Part shown: in pieces, positions 58,201 through 64,000 of the stretch
Layout of the letters: every line of letters begins with the position of its first letter
Numbering within the stretch: the first letter of the stretch is position 1
NCBI GenBank assembly: GCA_964020085.1
Contig: OZ026596.1
Span: forward strand, 30,717,522 to 30,781,521
Direction: 5' to 3'
DNA: 64,000 nt
From: Micromussa lordhowensis
Taxonomy: Eukaryota > Cnidaria > Anthozoa > Scleractinia > Lobophylliidae
The notes under the pieces: model-generated
The model's input: only the letters and a program-made list of their open reading frames with translations
What the model was told of the DNA's origin: nothing
Database searches by the model: none
Program-made: the position numbers and the translations under genes

Positions 58201-61200
58201 CCAGGTAAACTAAAGTAAACACCTTCTAGGCCAAAATGCAGCTTTTTACGAACAAATACCAATATATTTCGCCAGTGGAGATGTTTAACCCTCTCAGCCC
58301 TAAATTGTCCTAATTTTATGCTATCCATGAGTAGATCTTTACGAGATCATTTTGCTGCGAGCATTTTATCAAAATCGGCCAGATGTCAGCCTAACAGTGA
58401 CGTCACAAGCACATAAGTGCCCGTGGCGAAACGGTTAAGGATGGAGAAGACTAATACGCATTACCAACGGCAAACTTGAAAAATTTAGGCTAACCTTTTG
58501 AAGATGCGCAAACCATGACGTACCTCCTTTAAATATGCTGCTTCTTCTTTGTTTGTTGTTAGGTGGATTAAGGCTACTGTATAAACAATCTGTATTTATA
58601 CTCAGTCTTGGAAAAAGTTGGAAAATAACGGCAAATAGACCTTGCCTAGTTCGCTTGCAAGGTAACGGTTAGGATCCAGCAACAATTGTTGAAATTACGT
58701 TGACGCTTTTTCGATCAGGTGTGATAGAATAAAAAACCAAAGAGCCAGAATGTCTCTTCAATAAAAGTGAAAACAAAAATCAGACATTACAAAACATATT
58801 TCAAAAACGCTGACGTAAATCTGTTCTTCGGCAGTTGATGGTGGTTTGTCTGAGTGGTCTTTGTGGTCTGGGTGCAGACGCTGTGGACGAACACAGAGAA
58901 AGAGATTTCGTACGTGTACTAACCCAGTGCCTGTGAATGGCGGGAAACCTTGCACTGCGCCCCTTGTTCAAGTGCAAAGATGTCCCGCCAGGCAATGCAG
59001 ATGTGAGTTCCTTTTCCTAAGTTCAACACATGTAAACATGAAATTGCGAGTGCCAGGAAAATGGAGGGTGGAGGAACGGGGAGGGTGTTAATAATCTAAA
59101 GCAATAACATATGCCTATGCCTCTGAAAAATTAGTCAACCAAAAAATAGACTATGCGCCATCAAGTATCGCTTGGCCGATCGATAGAAAGTCGGCACCAG
59201 TAACGACCAACACGTCGGGATCGATCGTGGCCACCGATAGTACATACCATCTACATGAGAATCGTTCCAGACTTTTTGCGAAGCATGTAATTTATGATAT
59301 ACATTGCAAAAAGGTGACAAATTAAATAGGTGCTTTACATCTCAGCTGCTTTAGGATTTGGCCAGTGGTCTTCATATAGTCCGTGCTCCAATTCGTGTGA
59401 TGGTGGAATCAAAAAGAGGAGAAGAAGATGCAGAAGACCATACAAGGGTTGTTATGGGCCACGAATACAAAGAAGACGGTGCAACGAGCACAGATGTCCT
59501 GGTAGGTCAACCGTTTTAGCCTGCAGGTGTGACGCTAATCGTATTGAATAAGAGCCAAAAGGAAGGTAAAAAAGAACTGATGGATTTTTTCCTGGCTTGA
59601 GGTGAACTGATTTCATGAAACAGTTAAGAAAATTTTTTTAATAGCTGTCGTAATGCCAAAACAATTAATCACTGAAGCCCGTCCCGACAGTTGTAAATTG
59701 CTCTATGAGCCAACAAAATACAACCTTTTCCAAGAGCGGAAACTGCGCCGGCGTCAAATTAGCTTTGAGTTTCGGGTTATGCTCCTGATTGGTTGAAGGA
59801 AATCGGAATGTTGGAACCAATTGGCCAATGAATGCAGCACGACATTGCCTGGCTACAGACCCAAGAAAACAATAAGTCAGAAGTCAAACTGACGGAGGAG
59901 CTGAGGCAGAAGCGGAGGGGGAAGTGGATTGAGCTTCCTACTTCCTAATTTTCACTCCCAGTTCCCGCTAGCCCCACTTCAGGGTAGCCCTCTTCTTTTA
60001 GAATTATTTCCCATTAATTTGTTTGCAAACAGTCGTTCCTTTGATCCGATTTCCGCCGTCTTAAGACTACAATTTCCCTCCATCTCCTCTCCTACTTTGC
60101 TAAGAACCACTCTATTTTCTCTCGGCTCACCTCACTACCTTCCGATTAGTTCACCCCGCACTAGAGTATTCCTAACAAGATAACTTCTGTACCAGGATTG
60201 TTCCAAAGAAGAGATGTTCCATTCTCTCAGCAGTTCAATAGAAACAACTCTTTATCAAGTGCCATGAATTGATTAGTATATGCAATTATAAATTCCCCAC
60301 AATGTTTTTTATCTCTTAAATTTCAGATGGAAACTACCTTGTGCGAGCTGATCCTGTTGAGCTGTGTGGATACAACCCATGCAAAGTGGCAAAATGCGTT
60401 TCTTATCCTTCGGCAATGTGCGTCAGCAGATTTAACTGTAACCCGATCTTCTTCAATAGAGAAGGACGAATAATTAAATCTTGCAAAGGTAAGAAACAAT
60501 TTGGAAAAGGACAAGACAAAATTAAACATCACCACGGTTTAGCTAGAACCTGTAAGCATGCTCGCAGGCAATTACCTATGAATTACCTAAGTTCGTGTGT
60601 CATTTGGCGTTGAAGGTTTTTGATGGTTCTATCTGGGTGTAAGGTGGAGGTGTAGTGTCCTCATGGTTAGTGCGCTCGACTCTGGATTGAGCGGTCCGGG
60701 TTCGAGCCCTAGGCAAGACACTTAACACTCACGGTACATCACTCCACCCACGTGTGCAAATGGGCACCGGCGAATTTAATGCTGGGGGTAACCCTGCGAC
60801 GGAGTAGCATCTCATCCAGGGGGGAGTAGAAATACTCCCAGTCGCTTCATGGTACAGAAACCGGCCGGGATAAGCTCCGGTTTGATGCGCCACTTGGCTC
60901 GTATGCAGACTTTACCTACCTTTACCATCTGGTCGTAAGAAGACGAAAGCCAAATTGATAAAGTAGGTTTGCTTATTTCACTCCTTCGTGACATATATCT
61001 AATATCTCTGGGATAGACATCTATGAGTAATAAGGTCTTGTTACGTCATTCTACAACTCCAGATTTGTAGGTCTCTGGTCGTTAAGGCCCCAAGCTGATC
61101 AGCCCCCACTTACGTTAGCCCCCACATGAACAGATTTTGCTCGACCATGTAGGCCGGCTACCAATATGATTCCCTTCCGTTTGCATTCCTGATTGTGATC

Positions 61201-63093
61201 TGAACTGTCGTGTCACAAGTGAAGGACACGGTTTTATTTGGGTACTATAAATGACTACGTTGGGCCCTTACCAGCTTTTCCTAGGGGGCTAATTGACTGA
61301 GGGCTAATCGACTTGGGGGCTAAACGATTCACATTCTATTCGTATGGATTGAAAAAAAAAATCGAGTTCCATTTTGCTTCTCATACGTACATTCGAAGTG
61401 ATACTTAGTACTTTGTATAACATATGAAGATCTCTCGATTTATTGTTATGATTGTGAGTAGTTCTTTGACAACGTGAAATAATTGTTTTTAGTATTGATT
61501 CAGTGCCTATTGCGATTCACTATGAATTTATTCCTCGTAGGAAACTCCGTCGTTTTGTCAGTCCCTCCAGAACAAGTTTGCCGGTTCAACCCCTGTGAAA
61601 AGTCTGCATGTTTCACCAGTCAGGCAGAGCGTTGCGCAGTATCGTACAAATGTAAACCTATCTTCTTTGGAGCGGATGGTCAAAGACTGAACTGCAGAGG
61701 TATATGGCATCAATCAAGAATGGAATGTTTTTTTGGCCTTAAAGCTTTGGTTGTATTTGAATGAGAGTGGTTTTCAATCGAGTGTCGAAAGTATCAGGCG
61801 ATTACTTTGTTTTGGTTTTTTTTTGCTACGGTTTGAGATTGACTGAGTAGTCTAATTGGTAAGTAATCGGTTTGGATTACACTAAATTGAAAGCCAATCT
61901 CTCTTAATGTTCACATCAATGTGAAGACACAACAGAGCGCTTTTCAATGGAGTGTCGTGAGAGACCAAAGTAATCACTCTGGCTGATCACAAATCACGAA
62001 TCACAAATTACAAATCACAAATCACAAATCACTTATCACAAAAGACCTAAGACAATTCAGTACACTACTCAAAACTTGAAGTAAACACATGTTTACGAGA
62101 AAGTCACGATTGCTTTACTTCTGACATTGGATGACAAAGTGTTGTCAAAGCGGGATTTTTAAGCCTCTTGCTAAAAGACACTCGACACTCGAATGAAAAC
62201 AGGTCTAATACATGCATGCAATTACTTACCATACTGTCTTGTTACATGCAGGCATCTTAACAGTAGGAGCAATGGAGGCATGTGGCTTCAATCCATGCTT
62301 CGAAAAGGCATGTAAGGTTGACCTCACAGCTCGCTGCGTGAGTGATTCGGACTGTAGACCAACTTTTATTTCCAAGACTCAACGAATATTGGACGAATGC
62401 GTAGGTAAAGAAAAATTCGAAATGATCTAACCCTTACCAAATGGACTAACTCACTAAAACGTTTTTGACAAAGTTAACTGTTGGTGCAGTAAACTTTGGA
62501 GGTTATTTAAGAAAAGTCTTCATTTGACGAACGCATCATTTGCTTTCTATAGATTGTACTAACGTTTTTATATTTTAATCCTTGGCTCCCAAGAGGACGC
62601 AGAGAACTCTGATTCAAACGACGAGCAAGACGATGCAGTATATAGCGAGGCCGGCGACGAAGACAAGAATAATGACCCAGGAAAAGACGATGCAGATGTT
62701 GAAGACATTTCGAAAACAGACAGCGACGATAATCATGATGATGATAATGATGAAAATGAGGATAAGGGTGACGACGATGATGAAAAAGATACAAATAGGC
62801 ATAAGAAACGTAAATCACACAAGAAAACTGAAGATGAAGATGGTGATGATGACGATGACGATGCTAAGGGAACCGAGAGCGATGATGATAATGATGATGA
62901 TAACGACCGAGATTCCAATAACACCAGAAAGAAGAATATTACTCCAGTGGTCAACTTGAAAGATGAGTCGTTACACGATGGTATGGTCAGCGGTATGGGC
63001 TCGGAGATCTCTTTCGTTTCAAAGCACGGACCTGCTAAGTTCTATTGGCTGAAAGGCGGAGGCAAGGGCTCAAAAAATCACACTGAAATGTAA
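42448..63093 (+). CDS. Large secreted multi-TSR protein with six-cysteine modules and acidic tail (17 coding exons)
   Basis: Exons: 42448-42535, 43104-47864, 48530-48697, 48999-49181, 50679-51293, 51775-52008, 53652-53885, 54783-55022, 55666-56004, 56889-57059, 58031-58204, 58835-59002, 59346-59501, 60327-60488, 61541-61699, 62252-62404, 62594-63093. Every junction is phase 1 and the spliced frame is open, giving about 2,834 residues. Order: signal peptide; low-complexity, heavily N-glycosylatable region (30-1616); eleven thrombospondin type 1 repeats (1617-2510); three six-cysteine modules (2511-2668); Asp-rich tail (2669-2834). No transmembrane segment or GPI signal is visible, so it is probably an extracellular matrix, mucus or skeletal-matrix component. 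TSRs mediate matrix and cell adhesion. 5' UTR exons are not located. Confidence 0.85.
42668..42976. repeat. Microsatellite in intron 1: (GTCAGTCC)n, (GTCA)n, (GGCA)n
   Basis: About 20 tandem GTCAGTCC units pass into GTCA and then GGCA/CAGG units over some 300 bases. The resulting Ser/Val/Arg/Gln reading frame is an artefact. Confidence 0.95.
43104..47864 (+). CDS. Exon 2: 4.8-kb exon, disordered and repetitive N-terminal region
   Basis: Encodes residues 30-1616 in one uninterrupted frame rich in Ser, Asn, Lys, Glu and NxS/T sequons. Short motifs of type L-x-DP-x-(A/S)-K recur near residues 202, 727 and 798. A Lys/Arg/His-rich, Ser-rich basic block spans about 968-1035. The C-terminal third has degenerate helical repeats (for example LRKESEGDLEYVNAVQ and LREESEHDLTYVDALQ) and dibasic sites (NKRD, KKRE, KKRD, LKRS). 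The donor GAG G/GTAAGA is in phase; if it were not used, the frame would stop at 47894-47896. Confidence 0.85.
47890..48181. mobile_element. Possible MITE in intron 2
   Basis: AGGATGAAGGGTAG at the left and CTACCCTTCATCCT at the right are perfect 14-bp inverted repeats 292 bp apart. It begins inside the short read-through frame after exon 2. No target duplication identified. Confidence 0.4.
48530..48697 (+). CDS. Exon 3: TSR 1
   Basis: One complete thrombospondin type 1 repeat, 56 codons, phase 1-1. It has the W-x2-W-x2-C start (GWSAWSKCTKSCG), so C-mannosylation and O-fucosylation sites are present, and closes with CEVPKNCPG. Confidence 0.85.
48999..49181 (+). CDS. Exon 4: TSR 2
   Basis: NGGFTQWTEWSACSESCG start, CTNPPPAFGG in the middle (a typical TSR loop), and CKPKECP end; 61 codons, phase 1-1. 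Confidence 0.9.
49200..49347. repeat. Palindrome right after exon 4
   Basis: TTGACCAAGTGTGAGGTCAA ... and CTTGGTCAA frame a 148-bp inverted repeat. The inner arms TGCGTGTTTATGGACC / GGTCCATAAACACGCA lie next to the centre. It starts 18 bases after the donor. Confidence 0.8.
49355..49509. mobile_element. MITE in intron 4
   Basis: TTTATTATATGGCT and AGCCATATAATAATAA are inverted ends. Inside, GAGCGGGCAAGATGG pairs with CCATCTTGCCCGCTC, and AGCCAATCACAGCGCAGGAT follows. It directly abuts the preceding palindrome. Confidence 0.7.
49934..50039. repeat. Palindrome in intron 4 (about 105 bp)
   Basis: TGAGTTGCGCCTGCGGGTAA then TCATGGTGGTTGTATTTATC pairs with GATAAATACAACTACCATGA then TTCCCTGCAGGCGCGTCTCA. 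Confidence 0.8.
50679..51293 (+). CDS. Exon 5: linker plus TSR 3
   Basis: A linker of about 150 residues rich in Met, Gln, Pro and Ser (for example NMPQQGNVRQMPNVPSVFRF) precedes a TSR starting YTPWSAWTHCSASCG and closing CRIRRCPG. Phase 1-1. It is the only exon combining a long linker with a domain. Confidence 0.85.
51775..52008 (+). CDS. Exon 6: TSR 4 with short C-terminal extension
   Basis: FSPWSDWSDCSKTCG start and CLKPPCLPG end. After the domain the frame stays open to AAT G/GTGAGA at 52008 (phase 1), adding 19 residues. A weaker donor (G/GTCAGG at 51951, also phase 1) would give the minimal domain, so the end is uncertain. Confidence 0.75.
52228..52263. repeat. Short perfect hairpin in intron 6
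   Basis: GCCATGTTGGTGCCCAT / ATGGGCACCAACATGGC with a 3-base loop. Confidence 0.7.
53141..53549. mobile_element. piggyBac-type MITE, copy 2
   Basis: Flanked by TTAA (53137-53140 and 53550-53553), with ends GGCGGGGGTAAACGTGAA / TTCATGTTTACCCCCGCC. It is nearly identical to the element at 39512-39921 but inverted, and inserted about 100 bp upstream of exon 7. Confidence 0.85.
53652..53885 (+). CDS. Exon 7: TSR 5 with Ser/Thr extension
   Basis: DGFTEWGPWSQCSRTCG start and CILPQCP end, then about 20 residues (SRTEAGLTEMTSSN) to the donor AAC A/GTGAGT. Phase 1-1. Confidence 0.85.
54347..54532. repeat. Long palindrome in intron 7 (about 185 bp)
   Basis: AAAGGCTGATTTTCACTAGC ... and GCTAGTGAAAACCAGCCTTT form arms of about 90 bases, including (GCATAA)n-type units and AATTAGCGCCTTTTGTT / AACAAAAGGCGCTAATT near the centre. 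Confidence 0.85.
54783..55022 (+). CDS. Exon 8: TSR 6 with extension
   Basis: NEFDWSPWSACTRTCGVGSY start and CIVPFCP end, then a linker of about 20 residues (YTTPQQGNVMKT) to the donor ACA A/GTAAGT. The linker resembles part of the exon 5 linker (QQGNV). Confidence 0.85.
55666..56004 (+). CDS. Exon 9: Ser/Pro-rich linker plus TSR 7
   Basis: A linker of about 60 residues (SASQTSLSSPIAVSNSSALV) is followed by GNYSDWSPWSRCSVTCG and CQFLRCPG. The acceptor TCACACAG/TTT is moderate, so the linker length is less certain than the domain. Confidence 0.8.
56889..57059 (+). CDS. Exon 10: TSR 8
   Basis: HGGFSTWSQWSHCAATCGG start, CSNPKPMFGGRHC middle, CGTEVCSG end; 57 codons, phase 1-1. Confidence 0.9.
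58031..58204 (+). CDS. Exon 11: TSR 9
   Basis: NGGLTGWTEWSTCSKTCN start (Asn replaces the usual Gly after the second Cys), CTNPPPKGKGKDC middle, CASSNCPG end; 58 codons, phase 1-1. Confidence 0.9.
58835..59002 (+). CDS. Exon 12: TSR 10, shortened first loop
   Basis: DGGLSEWSLWSGCRRCGRTQ: the spacing between the first two cysteines is two residues instead of three, and the Ser/Thr used for O-fucosylation is gone. CTNPVPVNGGKPC middle, CPARQC end. Donor AGA T/GTGAGT, phase 1-1. Confidence 0.85.
59346..59501 (+). CDS. Exon 13: TSR 11, divergent
   Basis: FGQWSSYSPCSNSCDGGIKK: the second Trp of W-x2-W is Tyr and the post-Cys Gly is Asp. A very basic strand (KKRRRRC) follows and it ends CNEHRCPG. 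Phase 1-1, 52 codons, the shortest TSR of the set. Confidence 0.85.
60327..60488 (+). CDS. Exon 14: six-cysteine module 1
   Basis: LCGYNPCKVAKC ... CVSRFNCNPIFF ... SCKG. Cysteine spacing C-x4-C-x4-C-x7-C-x5-C-x14-C with an N-P-C core and C-x-P-x-F. 54 codons, phase 1-1. I do not recognise the domain by name. Confidence 0.8.
60643..60928 (+). mobile_element. tRNA-derived SINE, plus strand
   Basis: The head has A box TGGTTAGTGCGC and B box GGGTTCGAGCCC. The anticodon stem CTCGA/TTGAG with loop CTCTGGA gives anticodon CTG, suggesting a tRNA-Gln origin. The body has GGGGGTAACCCTGCGACGGA and the tail ends ACTTTACCTACCTTTACC. It inserted in the intron between exons 14 and 15. Confidence 0.8.
61541..61699 (+). 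CDS. Exon 15: six-cysteine module 2
   Basis: VCRFNPCEKSACF ... CAVSYKCKPIFFGADG ... NCRG. Same cysteine pattern as exon 14 (last gap 13). 53 codons, phase 1-1. Confidence 0.8.
61768..62202. mobile_element. MITE in intron 15
   Basis: TGGTTTTCAATCGAGTGTCG and CGACACTCGAATGAAAACA are inverted ends of a 435-bp element. Inside are tandem CACAAATCA units (61989-62040). Confidence 0.7.
62252..62404 (+). CDS. Exon 16: six-cysteine module 3
   Basis: ACGFNPCFEKACKV ... CVSDSDCRPTFI ... ECVG. Same pattern as modules 1 and 2. 51 codons, phase 1-1. Confidence 0.8.
62594..63093 (+). CDS. Exon 17: Asp-rich C-terminal tail and stop
   Basis: Acceptor CTCCCAAG/AGGACG keeps phase 1. The tail of 166 residues is dominated by Asp, Glu, Asn, Lys and Ser, with Asp runs of up to 7. 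A short basic patch (HKKRKSHKK) sits mid-tail, and a less charged end (GMVSGMGSEISFVSKHGPAK ... KNHTEM) precedes TAA. The frame contains no early ATG, so an ATG-to-stop search misses it. Asp-rich secreted tails often bind calcium; that role here is inference. Confidence 0.8.
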
Positions 63094-63097
63094 GCTT

Positions 63098-64000
63098 GCT
63101 TACATATACATACTTTATTGAACCTCCCCAATGGGGCTTTTCAGGAACAATAATAATTTACAATTATTTAAATTATTTATAATATTAAAAAAACTAAAAA
63201 ATAACTAACTCATCACCATATCAATTTAATAACTACACATCACTATATCAATTACATCCTAAAAAATCCCTTAGAAGTTTGCTCCTTAAACGCTTCTTAA
63301 AGATATATTCGCTACTAGAAAGTGCTAAGATCGATTCCAAGGAATTCCAGATGCTGACAGTTCGGTAATGGCAAGTTCTCTGTCCAGAAGCAGTTCTAAA
63401 AAGAGGGACATTTAACCATTGGGAACTCCTGGTTGTGTATCTATTTACTCCCCACAACGTTTGGTGAAAAAAGTGCTTAGGTGTTCAGGGGCGCGACCAT
63501 ACATACATTTAAAAGCCAAGATAGCATTTCGATAGTAAAAATGACTGGATACTGGACCCCACCTAAGGCGTTTTAGTTCAGGCGTAACATGATCATACTT
63601 TCGAATTCCACTTACTATTCTACACGCAGAGTTTTGTACTGATTGTAGATTGTTAATATTTAACTTCGAGCAATTGGCCCACACGTTTGTACAATAAAAC
63701 AATTTGCTAAAGACTAAGGTATTCACAACTATGAGAAGGGTCCTTCTGTCGAGTGCATGTTCGGACGCGGTTAATCTGCCCGAGAGAAGACATGCTTGAC
63801 GAAACGTGTGGTTGTTGTACGATAAGCGAGGGTCCAATAACACTCCCAGGTCCTTTGCAGTTTTACTAGGTAATAAGTCCTTTCCCAATAAAGCCGGATA
63901 GGGTGATATCTTGAAGCTTGGGTAGCATTTTTCTGGTACCAAACACCATGAGTTTGGATGTATCGGGATTTAGCAGTAATTAGTTTTTGATGCACCAGTT
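63098..64000 (-). mobile_element. 3' part of a second LINE (CR1/Jockey-like), minus strand, runs off the right edge
   Basis: Minus-strand protein fragments are typical of the C-terminal end of a non-LTR reverse transcriptase: NPDTSKLMVFGTR, then KTAKDLGVLLDPRLSYNNH, then FYCTNVWANCSKLNINNLQS, then FTKRC and VSIWNSLESI. A stop and a frameshift (around 63880-63990) and a break near 63450 show decay. The 3' end carries AATAAAGTATGTATATGTAA next to the TSR gene's stop codon. Confidence 0.8.

Noticed and set aside
59929..60183. 84-codon Pro/Ser/Leu-rich frame between exons 13 and 14
   Set aside because: A pyrimidine-rich intron stretch; no phase-1 acceptor/donor pair that would insert it into the large gene.
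61989..62040. Tandem CACAAATCA units considered as a CRISPR-like array
   Set aside because: Units are contiguous with no spacers and lie inside a MITE in a eukaryotic intron.
62582..62959. Plus-strand Met/Thr-rich frame of 125 codons
   Set aside because: It is the wrong frame over the Asp-rich exon 17 (GAT repeats read as ATG/ATG); the spliced phase-1 frame is the real one.

Overview
This window looks like nuclear DNA of a cnidarian, most likely a stony coral or sea anemone. The sequence shows AT-rich, intron-rich eukaryotic genes, mitochondrial-type EF-Tu encoded in the nucleus, many short non-autonomous DNA transposons, tRNA-derived SINEs, and a cnidarian-style secreted protein built from thrombospondin type 1 repeats (TSRs). 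The species assignment is inference.

Layout. (1) 1-3.3 kb: the last four exons of nuclear TUFM (mitochondrial elongation factor Tu), + strand, cut by the left edge. (2) 3.3-29.6 kb: gene-poor. It holds a possible small coiled-coil gene (8.7-10.6 kb), one possible orphan terminal exon (6.5-6.7 kb), several terminal-inverted-repeat elements and long palindromes. (3) 29.66-36.57 kb: a two-exon gene for a 100-residue secreted six-cysteine protein. Its 6.6-kb intron has been colonised by a dead L1/Tx1-type LINE, which itself carries a nested TA-flanked MITE, plus palindromes and a tRNA-like sequence. (4) 37-42 kb: repeats, including a tRNA-derived SINE and a nested TTAA-flanked MITE. (5) 42.45-63.09 kb: the main gene. 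Its 17 coding exons are all joined in phase 1. It encodes a secreted protein of about 2,834 residues: signal peptide, a huge low-complexity N-terminal region from one 4.8-kb exon, eleven TSR domains (one per exon), three copies of a six-cysteine module (one per exon), and an Asp-rich C-terminal tail. (6) 63.1-64 kb: the 3' end of a second LINE on the minus strand, starting within about 10 bases of the main gene's stop codon.

How the genes relate: TUFM is housekeeping and unrelated to its neighbours. The large TSR protein and the small six-cysteine protein are both predicted to be secreted, but nothing in the sequence links them functionally. The most interesting parts are the architecture of the large gene (repeated N-terminal segments, a definable six-cysteine module, an acidic tail) and the small secreted precursor with a Gly-Lys-Arg-Arg site.

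Limits: exon boundaries were read by eye from GT/AG signals and reading phase. Domain calls rest on motif recognition, not on database searches.
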